Origin: a virus
IMG/VR virus record: IMGVR_UViG_3300036799_000043
Coordinates: 1 to 64,000 of that record
Strand: one strand, 5' to 3'
Length of the DNA: 64,000 nt
Shown one piece after another: positions 16,816-24,709 of this stretch (positions within the stretch are counted from its first letter, which is position 1; the number at the start of each line of letters is the position of its first letter). The notes beneath the pieces were generated by a model that saw only the letters and a program-made list of their open reading frames with translations, ran no database searches and was not told where the DNA came from. The position numbers were made by a program, and so were the translations under genes.

Positions 16816-16825
16816 GACAAGACTG

Positions 16826-16854
16826 ACTATACAGCACTGCATCGCATGGTGCAA
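16826..16854 (-). promoter_or_regulatory. Promoter of the zinc-finger gene
   Basis: On the minus strand, -35 TTGCAC, a 17-nt spacer ending CAGTGCTG, and -10 TATAGT. Confidence 0.8.
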
Positions 16855-16893
16855 GTGTTTTTGGCGCGAGTCCTAGACGAGTCCTAGGATTCG

Positions 16894-17526
16894 TCAGTTC
16901 AACGTTTTGACGCGCTCAAGAACAGAGATGCAGCTTGGTGTCGTTTTGTGCATCGCGAGCGCGTAGTCAATCGCGCGCCACGTACCACCCTTGTACTTAC
17001 CCATCTCGTATAGCGACATGAACGGCCATGCGTAGAACCAGTCGCACAAATTGACCATGCGCTCATTGCGGTGCTGATAGGTCGTGAAGTCTGGCATCTG
17101 CTCGAACGTGTCGCAACAATTCTGCCAGTCCGGGTCGACCTGCTTGTGATCTGCAGGCAAGACGGTGTGCACCCTGACCTGCTTGCGTAAGGCGGACTGA
17201 AAACCCCAGCGTGCAGCGTACGCGTCAAGACCGACCGCACCGCCAGTGATGAGCACAATGCCTCGATGTCGAGCGATGAGCGTTTCGAGCACACCACCGA
17301 CAAGCTCGCGATGCTTGCTTATCTCGAACTTACGCGCACCGCTGACAGCGATTCGCACATGCGGGAAGGGCAAGTCTGTTCCAGCTAGCTTCTCTGTGTC
17401 GACCTGCGCATCAGTCCAGCCAGTCGTCGAGTCTGCTGCGACGTGATATGTGCTGTCGTGCTGATCGCGCAGCACACACTGCCAGCGTCGACTGGGATGC
17501 AGCGATGCGCAGCGCGGGCTACTCAT
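16894..17526 (-). CDS. SLOG-fold (DprA/YspA-like) protein
   Basis: This 210-residue protein has RIAVSGARKFEISKHRELV, then GIVLITGGAVGLDAYAARW, the G-S/T-G-x-A-x-G-x-D signature of the SLOG (cpYpsA/YspA/DprA-related) superfamily. The rest (FYAWPFMSLYEMGKYKGGTWRAIDYAL) matches the C-terminal end of the Rossmann-like fold. Such proteins bind nucleotide-like ligands and occur in phages and defence systems. The ligand here is unknown. The start at 17526 overlaps the previous stop by 8 nt. Confidence 0.65.
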   Translation of the reverse strand: MSSPRCASLHPSRRWQCVLRDQHDSTYHVAADSTTGWTDAQVDTEKLAGTDLPFPHVRIAVSGARKFEISKHRELVGGVLETLIARHRGIVLITGGAVGLDAYAARWGFQSALRKQVRVHTVLPADHKQVDPDWQNCCDTFEQMPDFTTYQHRNERMVNLCDWFYAWPFMSLYEMGKYKGGTWRAIDYALAMHKTTPSCISVLERVKTLN

Positions 17527-18226
17527 CGTCGCGCTCTGCTGCGAGTGTGAGCGGTGCAGGCTCACTCGTGAGCGACACACCAGCAAGTCGAGCGTTCCTG
17601 TCGAGCCATGCAGCGAGATCGGCCTTTGCTTCGTCGAGTGAATTCTCCATGTCATCCTCGAATCTCTCAGCTATCCATGGAATGTTGCTGAGTAGCTCTT
17701 GTTTGAGTGAGACGACGCTGCGCAGCAGTTCCTCGCCGCGACCTTTGCGCAATGCGCCATCGTGCATAGCTGCGCCAATCTCGCGCTGTAGCGAGCGTAG
17801 GGTAGACATCGCGCGTGTCGTGCGCTGAGCCATGTCAGTGCGGAACTTGTCACTGCTGCGCGGTGGTAGCGGCGGACGTGGGATGCGACTGTGCTCGTCG
17901 CGCTCGACAACGAACTCATTCGGCAAGTAGCGAATGGTGCATGGCACACCATCACCGATATTTGGCTGCGTCAACAGTCGACCAAACTGCGCTTCGCTCA
18001 TCTCGATCTCGATCAGCACGTCAGCAGTGCTGTACACGCGGTCGTCTGTCAGATCGCGCTGTACGAACGCGCGTCGAATGCTGATGCCCAACACCGTGTG
18101 GTGACGCGTCTGACTGCCGAACAGGGTCAGGCCATCGCCACCAGCGGTAGCTCGACTGACACCGATCATGCCGAAGGATGGGTGGTCAGCGCGCGGGTAG
18201 TCATGCTTCACGCGGTGCATTCCCAT
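17519..18226 (-). CDS. 235-residue conserved-type phage protein
   Basis: The N-terminus carries HPSFGMIGVSRATAGG and TLFGSQTRHH, a pattern seen in a widespread phage/bacterial family of unknown function. A helical region follows (TTRAMSTLRSLQREIGAAM to DEAKADLAAWLD) and the C-terminus is charged. An ATG at 18220 is an alternative start. It overlaps the upstream gene by about 25 nt. Confidence 0.55.
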   Translation of the reverse strand: MGMHRVKHDYPRADHPSFGMIGVSRATAGGDGLTLFGSQTRHHTVLGISIRRAFVQRDLTDDRVYSTADVLIEIEMSEAQFGRLLTQPNIGDGVPCTIRYLPNEFVVERDEHSRIPRPPLPPRSSDKFRTDMAQRTTRAMSTLRSLQREIGAAMHDGALRKGRGEELLRSVVSLKQELLSNIPWIAERFEDDMENSLDEAKADLAAWLDRNARLAGVSLTSEPAPLTLAAERDDE

Positions 18227-18395
18227 CGTCGAGGTAGTACTCGTCGTGATTCATGTTGCGCAGTGCGCCACTGACCATCATCTGATGCGCACGTGACGTT
18301 GGCTCGCACGAGCACTCCCAGCTATCGGTGATCGTGCGCACAGGCGTCTCCTCGTCTCTGTCGCGCAGCGTGCGCACATAATTGACCCACGTCAT
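18201..18395 (-). CDS. 64-residue hypothetical protein
   Basis: A small acidic protein with one C-x-C pair (SWECSCEP) and the motif NYVRTLRDRDEETPVRT near the N-terminus. It sits inside a tightly overlapping gene string. No family is recognised. Confidence 0.45.
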   Translation of the reverse strand: MTWVNYVRTLRDRDEETPVRTITDSWECSCEPTSRAHQMMVSGALRNMNHDEYYLDDGNAPREA

Positions 18396-18640
18396 TTTCG
18401 GAAACTCGCGCGTCGCTCATTACGCTCTTTTGCTTCGCGTTCGAGCTTCTCTATCTCGCCGCTCAGTTCGGTGCGGTATCGGCCTGAGACACCAGTTTTA
18501 TCGTCTGGTGTCTCAGTGAGCATTTTCTTGAGCGCGTCGATGTGGATACGTGAGTGGTTGTGCGCATCACGGCCCATGCCGTTATTCGTCGTGCGCTTGC
18601 CACATATGCTGCAGCTTCGATGTTGATAGCTACGTGCCAT
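18392..18640 (-). CDS. 82-residue C2H2-like zinc-finger protein
   Basis: The ATG at 18640 has a GGAGG site. CSICGKRTTNNGMGRDAHNHSR is a likely C2H2-type zinc knuckle, followed by a charged helix (GEIEKLEREAKERNERR). It may bind nucleic acid. Confidence 0.55.
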   Translation of the reverse strand: MARSYQHRSCSICGKRTTNNGMGRDAHNHSRIHIDALKKMLTETPDDKTGVSGRYRTELSGEIEKLEREAKERNERRASFRK

Positions 18641-19232
18641 CAATCCTCCAGTAGTCGTCGTCTGTTGCTTCGCGTGTCAGCGTGTACGCTGCTGGGTCGC
18701 GCAGCACTTCGTACTCCCAGTGGCCGATGATGCGACGCGCTTCGTCATGCTGCAGTGGCATGACATGCCTGTCTCCATCAACAGTCATCGACGCTGACGC
18801 GATGCCGATATTGATGTGTATGACAGTACCCATCGGTCGCGTGAAAGTGACGCGCTCAGCCTTAGGCTCGTGCTTCTCTTGCCATGAGCGCATACGCGAC
18901 TGTTCGAGCACCTTGCGCGCGTCACGGATGGCTGCAGATTTCATGTCGACTTCGGCTTGAGCTTTGGCCAACACCTTCTCGATTGCTTCCTCAGGCGTCG
19001 ATGCACTTTCAGCCCAGATGCCACCGCCCTTGTAGCGTGGGTGTTCTTCACCCAGGAACGCTGAGAAGCTCGGTGGATGGCCATAGCTTTCATGAAAGTG
19101 AACAAACAACCCATCGGTCAGTTCCGCGCTAGCGTAGAAGCCCAGGTTTTCGTTGACGTGTGGCCTCCAGCCAGCACCGAGTCGAGCGGCGAGCTTGTTG
19201 GCGATCTGCTGAGCTTGCTCGTGTGTTTTCAT
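18630..19232 (-). CDS. 200-residue hypothetical protein
   Basis: The protein has an alpha/beta N-terminal half (HEQAQQIANKLAARLG, then FYASAELTDGLFVHF and a Gly/Pro-rich loop) and a helical linker (TPEEAIEKVLAKAQAEVD). A beta-rich C-terminus follows. No motif is recognised. It is in the main leftward string and overlaps its neighbours by a few bases. Confidence 0.5.
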   Translation of the reverse strand: MKTHEQAQQIANKLAARLGAGWRPHVNENLGFYASAELTDGLFVHFHESYGHPPSFSAFLGEEHPRYKGGGIWAESASTPEEAIEKVLAKAQAEVDMKSAAIRDARKVLEQSRMRSWQEKHEPKAERVTFTRPMGTVIHINIGIASASMTVDGDRHVMPLQHDEARRIIGHWEYEVLRDPAAYTLTREATDDDYWRIDGT

Positions 19233-20035
19233 CGCACTTTCTCGATACCGATGATCTCGTGCAGATTGTCGATGCGCTCTTTTGCCTGCTGCTCTGCTTG
19301 CGCGTAGCTCGACGCAGAGAACGTGCGCTCAATCTCGACTGGCTGATACACCAACATCTTGACTTTGAATTGTGAAATGGTGATAGGCGTCGTCACGCCA
19401 AAGACACTGACGATGTTGTCTGGCACGTCTTGCTGCGGTGCGGGTTCGTCCGTCCACAGTTGACTCGCATCGATCTCAAGCTTCTCCGGCACATACGTAT
19501 CAGCAGCTTGCTCAACGACTGGTGCTGGCTTGTCGTGCAGAATAAGCGCGTCTGTGTAGTGCTCAGCGCCCCACGCGATTACAAGCCCGAGCACTTGCCT
19601 GCCAATACCCCAGGTCCTGATGATCTCGTCAGTCTCCATACGAGCTTGTCGCGCTTCAAGAATCTCGCGCCGCTCTGCATCTGTCAGTGCGTCGAAGCGA
19701 TCTTTCCAACTCTGACGCTGGTTCGCTGCGTACGCTTCGGTACGCGTCTGAGCCTTTGGCATCTCCGAAACCTCTGATTCGTCGTCGAGTGTTTCTACGT
19801 CCTGAACCAGCACGTAGTTGCTTGCGAGTGGCTCGAATTCAAGGTGCCACTCGCGGTCGGTGTTCTTGCTGCTGCCGCCCATTGAATTTGTGTGGCGATT
19901 CTTGAGCGTGTGCAGTTTTGCGGTGTGACCGTTGACGCGCTCGACAACGACTCGCAGGCCAGCGTGACTGCTACCCGCGCGCTTCTCCCACACCTGACCG
20001 ACTTCGATGCGCGGCAGCGTCTTGTCGGCTGTCAT
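19229..20035 (-). CDS. 268-residue hypothetical protein
   Basis: The ATG at 20035 overlaps the upstream stop as ATGA. The first 75 residues (EVGQVWEKRAGSSHAGLRVVVERVNG, then TDREWHLEFEPL) form a small beta-barrel-like domain common in phage proteins. A helical centre (DRFDALTDAERREILEARQARM) and a C-terminal beta/alpha part follow. No function is known. Confidence 0.5.
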   Translation of the reverse strand: MTADKTLPRIEVGQVWEKRAGSSHAGLRVVVERVNGHTAKLHTLKNRHTNSMGGSSKNTDREWHLEFEPLASNYVLVQDVETLDDESEVSEMPKAQTRTEAYAANQRQSWKDRFDALTDAERREILEARQARMETDEIIRTWGIGRQVLGLVIAWGAEHYTDALILHDKPAPVVEQAADTYVPEKLEIDASQLWTDEPAPQQDVPDNIVSVFGVTTPITISQFKVKMLVYQPVEIERTFSASSYAQAEQQAKERIDNLHEIIGIEKVR

Positions 20036-20328
20036 ACTGGCCCACCAGTAAGAAAACGGCTGAGGTTCTTGCGCCCGTTGCGCATCGACTCGCTTTGTTT
20101 GCGAGAGAATGAGCCAATGACGCAGCCGTTCTTGCACTCGAACAGCAGTGGCGTGCCGGGTACAGCTTTGACTGGTCGAACCTCGTGGTAGTCGTTGTTC
20201 GGGCAGAACGGTGGCAGAATTGCTCTGCACTGGTAGCACGTCACACGATGTACGTCGCGTGACATCACCCACTGTGCACCGCACTGAGAGCAGAGTCGTC
20301 CGTTGGGCTTGTCGTCTGTTTTTGGCAT
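20032..20328 (-). CDS. 98-residue double zinc-ribbon protein
   Basis: CSQCGAQW, TCYQCRAILPPFCPNN and ECKNGC supply at least two zinc-binding sites. The leader contains ACACACACGACGAAAGG, combining the recurrent start element with a ribosome site. Confidence 0.6.
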   Translation of the reverse strand: MPKTDDKPNGRLCSQCGAQWVMSRDVHRVTCYQCRAILPPFCPNNDYHEVRPVKAVPGTPLLFECKNGCVIGSFSRKQSESMRNGRKNLSRFLTGGPV

Positions 20329-20357
20329 GATTACCTTTCGTCGTGTGTGTGTCTTAG

Positions 20358-20387
20358 CAGTCTACAGCACTGTCTAGTTAGCGCGCA
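20358..20387 (-). promoter_or_regulatory. Promoter of the double zinc-ribbon gene
   Basis: On the minus strand, -35 TTGCGC, an 18-nt spacer ending CAGTGCTG, and -10 TAGACT. The predicted transcript starts near ACACACACACGACGA. The -35 lies inside the 3-prime end of the metallopeptidase gene. Confidence 0.8.
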
Positions 20388-21250
20388 ACACGGCGCTTGA
20401 TTGGTTGATGCTCAACGCGCAGTAGGTCTGCTGCCTGCAGCGTTGCGAGCGTCGCTGCTCTGTAGCCTGACTGCAGTCGTCGGTTGAACAGCATGCGTAC
20501 TGTGTCGTCGGTAGCGATCTTTGCGCCGCCACTCAGATAGCTCTCGCGCAGTTGATCTGCGAGTGACGCATCGACGAATTCGCGAGTCAGCAGAATGTGC
20601 AGTGCGGTGAACACTGGACCGTGATGCTCGTCTACTGGAGCGAGCAAGTGCGCAAGCTCGTGTACAAGTACGAGCGGGCTCCATGACCAGCGACCAGCAA
20701 GTTTGATCGAGCGCTCGTGAGATCGAGCGCTCGCAGTGGATCGATTGCTGTGTGTGACGCGCGGGCGCTCTGCGCCGAAACCGCTACGTGCAACCCACCA
20801 GCCGCTCTCAGTGATCGAGTACACGAAACTCTCTGCTTCTTGCGCAGACGCGAGAGGCTCGTTCCTGAGCTTGTCCTCAGCGCGATACACGCGCTTGCGC
20901 TGACCGTCTCTGATTTTATTTGTCTGTCGATGCCCATCTTCCAGAAACAGCGCGAACGAACGCCGCGCGCGAATGATTTTGCTTCCACTCTGCATGCGCC
21001 CAACGAGCATTCGGCACATGTCGTCACCTTCGTTCGCGAGTGTCGCGAGCAGTCTCTCCGCGTCTGGATAGTGAACAATGCTGTTTGTGCCAACATACTC
21101 GCCGCGAGTGTTGACGAGCCTGTACTGCAGGTACGCGTGCTCGAATGGGTTCTCCCATGAGTGGTACCCGTCGTTTGGATTGAGTCTGTCGTATGTCTGA
21201 CGTACGAGCTTCGCGCAGTAGCGTGCAAGCTCAGCAGTTGATGTAGCCAT
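20378..21250 (-). CDS. Zinc metallopeptidase-like protein (TIGR04338 type)
   Basis: This 290-residue protein has LVLVHELAHLLAPVDEHHGPVFTALH. HELAH is a zincin HExxH motif, and the downstream HGPxF His is the third ligand seen in TIGR04338-type putative metallohydrolases of actinobacteria and their phages. The N-terminal 180 residues are mixed and positively charged. The substrate is unknown. The start at 21250 forms TAATG with the upstream gene. Confidence 0.65.
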   Translation of the reverse strand: MATSTAELARYCAKLVRQTYDRLNPNDGYHSWENPFEHAYLQYRLVNTRGEYVGTNSIVHYPDAERLLATLANEGDDMCRMLVGRMQSGSKIIRARRSFALFLEDGHRQTNKIRDGQRKRVYRAEDKLRNEPLASAQEAESFVYSITESGWWVARSGFGAERPRVTHSNRSTASARSHERSIKLAGRWSWSPLVLVHELAHLLAPVDEHHGPVFTALHILLTREFVDASLADQLRESYLSGGAKIATDDTVRMLFNRRLQSGYRAATLATLQAADLLRVEHQPIKRRVAR

Positions 21251-21468
21251 TATCGACCCTGCCAAGCTTCTTTGTACATCTTGGCCGGAACGTCGACAGT
21301 CGCATGGAAGAAGTGCTCTTTTGTCACGCTGAGTGCATGACGGCCGCTGGGCTGCATGAGTGGCTTACCCTTGTGACTCATGACGCAATCGAACGTGCCA
21401 CGCTCGAACCCACAGCCCTTGCGGCAGACGCTGGAGACTTTGATCTTTTTCGCTGTCGTCGTGTTCAT
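21250..21468 (-). CDS. 72-residue protein with MNTTT start
   Basis: The ATG lies 7 nt after TATAGT, so the mRNA is probably leaderless. The coding start ATGAACACGACGACAG is the recurrent start element, giving Met-Asn-Thr-Thr-Thr. The body has VCRKGCGFERG and basic stretches. The function is unknown. Confidence 0.6.
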   Translation of the reverse strand: MNTTTAKKIKVSSVCRKGCGFERGTFDCVMSHKGKPLMQPSGRHALSVTKEHFFHATVDVPAKMYKEAWQGR

Positions 21469-21475
21469 TACGAGC

Positions 21476-21525
21476 ACTATACAGTGCTGAATACTGATAC
21501 ACAAGCACTTTAGCCATTTTGTGAC
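21476..21525 (-). promoter_or_regulatory. Promoter with upstream box for the MNTTT gene
   Basis: On the minus strand, GTCACAAAATGGCTAAA, then -35 TTGTGT, a 17-nt spacer ending CAGCACTG, and -10 TATAGT. Confidence 0.8.
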
Positions 21526-21530
21526 CTAAG

Positions 21531-21950
21531 TCAAGCTGCAGCAGCAGCTAGCTGCGCGTCAATCTCGCTCAATCGATTCAGCCAGAAGCGCTCGTCACCG
21601 ACTTCCGTGCGCGCGAGTATCTCAAGCACTTCGTCGCGATCAGACTCAAGCTCGTCGAGCAACATCTCTTTGTCTTTGCAGCCGATCTCAATCGACGCAT
21701 CACCGTATGGATCGAAGTGAGACATACCGAAGTACGTCGACAAACGACGCTCAGCGACGTGTCTGTCCAGATCATCCCAGTCAGCGCCAATGTACGACCG
21801 AATCATCTGTCGCTCGCGCGCGTCCAACTCTATGTATGGAACAGAACGCGTCCTATTCCATTGCTGACTCTTGGCTTTGGATTCGTTACGGCCGCGCAGC
21901 ATTGGACTGTGCGCAAGCCTTTTCGGCGTTACACCGCCAGAAGATGGCAT
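21531..21950 (-). CDS. 139-residue hypothetical protein, first gene of the leftward block
   Basis: The N-terminal 35 residues are basic and unstructured. The rest is acidic and helical (LDARERQMIRSYIGADWDD, then EMLLDELESDRDEVLEILAR). An initiation point inside the first 30 residues cannot be excluded because no good ribosome site precedes the ATG. It is the promoter-proximal gene left of the divergent switch region. Confidence 0.5.
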   Translation of the reverse strand: MPSSGGVTPKRLAHSPMLRGRNESKAKSQQWNRTRSVPYIELDARERQMIRSYIGADWDDLDRHVAERRLSTYFGMSHFDPYGDASIEIGCKDKEMLLDELESDRDEVLEILARTEVGDERFWLNRLSEIDAQLAAAAA

Positions 21951-21986
21951 TAGTGAGCTACTCGCTTTCGTCGTGTGTGTAGCTCA

Positions 21987-22015
21987 AGTCTACAGCGTCG
22001 AGCGTCTCACCGCAA
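21987..22015 (-). promoter_or_regulatory. Leftward promoter at the divergent switch
   Basis: On the minus strand, -35 TTGCGG, a 17-nt spacer ending GACGCTG, and -10 TAGACT. The transcript would begin at ACACACACGACGAAAG. Confidence 0.75.
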
Positions 22016-22324
22016 CAGAACTGTAGACTGTGGTGAAAGCCTGTGCGAGATCGTCTCCGTCTCCTTTTTCTTGAGCGCGCGTCCGCAGCGCGCGGCGACT
22101 CGTACACCTAAAATTGAATCCATCAACGGCCAAAAGACTGCAAGCGACCCACGCGCGCGCACGCGTGAGGTATAAACCTACTTTATAGGTAAACCTAAGT
22201 CTTTACCTGGTCATTCTAACTTTAGAGTGAGCCGCGCTTCTGGAAGCGCTCAGTAAAAGGAGACGGTACGAGGTGGAACCTAGGGACACCGCGCGCGCGA
22301 GGCGCTCAGAGTCTACGGTGCTGC
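22016..22324. other. Divergent non-coding switch region
   Basis: This stretch has no credible gene. It contains a 12-bp inverted repeat (CCGTCTCCTTTT at 22057-22068, complement at 22255-22266) and several CG-alternating tracts (near 22074, 22151 and 22279). An AT-rich core holds AAACCTA twice (22174 and 22191) and the dyad ACCTA-CTTTA-TAGGT (22176-22190). A short hairpin, GCGCTT-CTGG-AAGCGC, is also present. It separates leftward and rightward transcription, so operators and possibly an origin are expected here. Confidence 0.6.
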
Positions 22325-22353
22325 TTGCTAATTAGACAGCGCTGCTTTATGAT
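22325..22353 (+). promoter_or_regulatory. Rightward promoter of the regulator gene
   Basis: -35 TTGCTA, 17-nt spacer, -10 TATGAT, then 6 nt to the ATG. The spacer contains CAGCGCTG, displaced by two bases compared with the other promoters. Confidence 0.7.
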
Positions 22354-22359
22354 CGCGAC

Positions 22360-22683
22360 ATGCAAGCACAGGCATCACGTCCGTCGCGCTCAGGTCGCGG
22401 TGGCTACGGGCGCAGCAAGTACAACGAAAGAGGAGAGCGACTCGACAGGATCATGTCGGCGCAAGGGCGTCGACTCAAGTGGTTGCTCGACAGACTCGAA
22501 GATTCTGAGCGACCAGTCTCGCGGCAGACTCTCTACCGCGCTCGCCTACCAGAAAGCGATCCGCTGTACATCAACGTCGACAACAGCGTCTGGCTAGAAG
22601 TAGCCAAGATACTGCACGTTCACCCGAGTGAGCTACTCGGCAACAGCCTGTCGACTGCGGTGCCCAGCCAGAAAGCGGGCTAG
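22360..22683 (+). CDS. Cro/CI-like (XRE) helix-turn-helix regulator
   Basis: This 107-residue protein has a basic Gly/Arg-rich N-terminus followed by an XRE-like unit. RLKWLLDRLEDSERPVSRQTLYRARL is a probable helix-turn-helix, and VAKILHVHPSELLG matches the typical last helix of Cro/CI proteins. It sits alone between the switch region and a hairpin, as expected for an early repressor or activator. It probably binds repeats in 22016-22324; that is inference. Confidence 0.65.
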   Translation: MQAQASRPSRSGRGGYGRSKYNERGERLDRIMSAQGRRLKWLLDRLEDSERPVSRQTLYRARLPESDPLYINVDNSVWLEVAKILHVHPSELLGNSLSTAVPSQKAG

Positions 22684-22693
22684 ACAACACAAT

Positions 22694-22715
22694 GCCCGGT
22701 CCTTGCGAACCGGGC
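22694..22715 (+). terminator. Hairpin after the regulator gene
   Basis: GCCCGGT and ACCGGGC form a 7-bp GC-rich stem with an 8-nt loop. No T-tract follows; instead CACACGACGA comes 7 nt later. It may be a weak terminator or an RNA-processing hairpin. Confidence 0.5.
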
Positions 22716-22780
22716 ACCGTGCCACACGACGAAAAACAGCGGAGCAGATGTAACCCAGCGTTCTTCGGAGACACTATAGC

Positions 22781-23161
22781 GTGACAGGCAACATCACCGA
22801 TCATAAAAAGGTTACGGACACTCGCACACAAACCGTGCGTATTGAGCAGATCGAGCAGCAGTACGTAGCCGATCACATGCGCGTACCTGATCTAGAGCCA
22901 GATGACACTAGCTGGATATGGATGCAGTACGGCTTCGACCTTGCGCTGTTCGCAGTCGAGCAGTGGGCGAAGCTCGAACCAGACGCAGCAAAGTCTGTCT
23001 GGCAAGCGTGGCACGACGCCATGACTCTGCAGGATCGCCCGCACCGAGATCGCGACACGTGGCAAGCACTCGACCGCAAAGAGCGCGTGTTGGATGCGGC
23101 GATTGCCAAGCAGGTCGTGTTCGACATCATCAAACACGTAAGGGGTACTACCGATGAGTAG
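22781..23161 (+). CDS. 126-residue hypothetical protein
   Basis: The start is GTG with GGAG upstream. The protein is helical and acidic with Trp-rich segments (SWIWMQYGFDLALFAVEQWAKL). It is the first gene of the replication block. No family is recognised. Confidence 0.5.
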   Translation: MTGNITDHKKVTDTRTQTVRIEQIEQQYVADHMRVPDLEPDDTSWIWMQYGFDLALFAVEQWAKLEPDAAKSVWQAWHDAMTLQDRPHRDRDTWQALDRKERVLDAAIAKQVVFDIIKHVRGTTDE

Positions 23162-23534
23162 CAGAACGTCCACAGGAGCGCCGCGCGAAGATCGTCGTCA
23201 GCGACGCGAGCGACAGGTGACTAACGCGAATCGCGTGAGCACGTACGGCTTGACAGACGACGTGCAGGCGAAGCTGCGCGAGATGACCGTGACTGCGCTG
23301 CTCGACGAAGCACCGCATCCAGACAACGAAGTGCGCATGCGTCACATCGGCGCAGAGCTTGCGAAGCAGATCGTTACCGCCGGCGTGCTTCAACGCAACG
23401 ACTGGGCAGTCGCGATCATCGACGGTGTTCTGTCGACAGAGCTACGTCGGTGGGCGGTGCGCGTCGAGCGTGACGAATTCAACCAGTCGACAGCACCGCA
23501 CGTGAAGCCGAATCAGGAAGCGCTGTTCTCGTGA
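23154..23534 (+). CDS. 126-residue hypothetical protein
   Basis: The N-terminal 30 residues are very basic and disordered. The rest is helical (DDVQAKLREMTVTALLDEA, then GAELAKQIVTAGVL). It overlaps the previous gene by 8 nt and may bind DNA, judged only from charge. Confidence 0.5.
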   Translation: MSSRTSTGAPREDRRQRRERQVTNANRVSTYGLTDDVQAKLREMTVTALLDEAPHPDNEVRMRHIGAELAKQIVTAGVLQRNDWAVAIIDGVLSTELRRWAVRVERDEFNQSTAPHVKPNQEALFS

Positions 23535-23896
23535 CGCTAAGCGGCTACAACGAGCCACAGCCGATGCCAACCGGTGACGGTCAGCTTGTGTCGCCCACTG
23601 CACAAGGTCTCGTGCGGTGGCAGGGCATTTTGCTCGACGCCGTAGGGATAGCCAATGCGATCTGCGTTGATTTACAGCAGCGTATCGACCATGGCACTGC
23701 CAAGTATGGTACGCCGCTGAGAACGCACAACGGGCGTGATGCGAAGATCGATGCGTACCAAGAGGTGCTCGACGCGATCCACTATTACCAGCAGGACTAT
23801 CTTGAGTCGCCAGACCAGGGGATGTTTGCTGATCTGACCGCCTTTGTGCAACTCGCAATCAAGATGCGCAAGAGACTCGACGCTCGCACGCCATAG
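23531..23896 (+). CDS. MazG-related phage protein
   Basis: The start is GTG, as a GTGA overlap. The 121-residue product has KYGTPLRTHNGRDAKIDAYQEVLDAIHYYQQ. This resembles a phage family with a KYG-x-L-x-x-NGRD-x-x-x-DAYQE-x-LD core, thought to be distant MazG/dUTPase-2-like all-alpha nucleotide hydrolases. The acidic residues of the core could bind Mg ions. The activity is inferred. Confidence 0.5.
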   Translation: MTLSGYNEPQPMPTGDGQLVSPTAQGLVRWQGILLDAVGIANAICVDLQQRIDHGTAKYGTPLRTHNGRDAKIDAYQEVLDAIHYYQQDYLESPDQGMFADLTAFVQLAIKMRKRLDARTP

Positions 23897-23983
23897 TCAC
23901 AGTTCTGCGCGTCGCTTGTGCAGACAAGCGCGAACAGATTTACACTGAATCCTTTCACACACGACGAAAGAGGGTTGACTGCA

Positions 23984-24709
23984 TTGACGCAGGCAGATGT
24001 GCAAATTGCACAGGACAACGTTGAACCAGCGTTCACACCGTCGACGCTGTATCAGCAGCTAACAGCACCGTTCCAGACACTGCACGACAAGCGTGGTGGT
24101 GCTGAATTCGACTACATCACTGGCGAGCAGTGCGTCACGCGACTCAACACTGTCTTCGGTGTTGGTGGCTGGTATTTCAAGATAACCAGTCGCGAGATCA
24201 TCGAGATTGCAGACGAGTGTCTCGTCGAAGGCGAGTTAGGTGCGTACATCAGCGATCAGTGGGTGGTGCGCACTCAGTTTGGCAGCCAGAAGCTCAAGCG
24301 CTCGCGCGCGTCTGGAACGGTGCTCGATATTGGTTTCGACTTCAAAGGTGCAACGACAGACTGCATCAAGAAATGCGCCAGTCTGTTTGGCGTCGCTCTG
24401 TATTTGTACGAGAAAGAACCACCGCACGGCGAAGCTCAGCACCCAAAGCCGACGACGAGCGACGACAGGACGCGCGGTGCACCGTACAACGCTGGCACGG
24501 CTGCAAAGCCGATATGCGAGAAGTGTGGCGAAGCACTCAAGGGCATCAAGTTCACTGTCGTCACGAACGGTAACGAGAAAGAAGTGACGTGGACGGCAAC
24601 GCAGCTTGCTCAGAAGGGCAAGCGCAACTATGCGGCGGTGCTGTGCTCGCTGCACTATCGCGAAGCAAAGAAACTCGCATCAGAAGCGCCTAGTCAAGGC
24701 GCTGACTGA
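23984..24709 (+). CDS. Rad52/Rad22-like single-strand annealing protein
   Basis: This 241-residue protein is drawn from the TTG at 23984, which has AGAGGG eight bases upstream; a GTG at 23918 would lie before the predicted transcript start (TACACT at 23941). Residues about 20-150 match Rad52-type annealing proteins: YITGEQCVTRLNTVFG, GGWYFKITS, ELGAYISDQWVV, and KGATTDCIKKCASLFGVALYLYE. A C-terminal zinc knuckle (ICEKCGEAL) follows. It should anneal single strands in recombination-dependent replication, together with SSB and the primase-helicase next door. Confidence 0.75.
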   Translation: MTQADVQIAQDNVEPAFTPSTLYQQLTAPFQTLHDKRGGAEFDYITGEQCVTRLNTVFGVGGWYFKITSREIIEIADECLVEGELGAYISDQWVVRTQFGSQKLKRSRASGTVLDIGFDFKGATTDCIKKCASLFGVALYLYEKEPPHGEAQHPKPTTSDDRTRGAPYNAGTAAKPICEKCGEALKGIKFTVVTNGNEKEVTWTATQLAQKGKRNYAAVLCSLHYREAKKLASEAPSQGAD

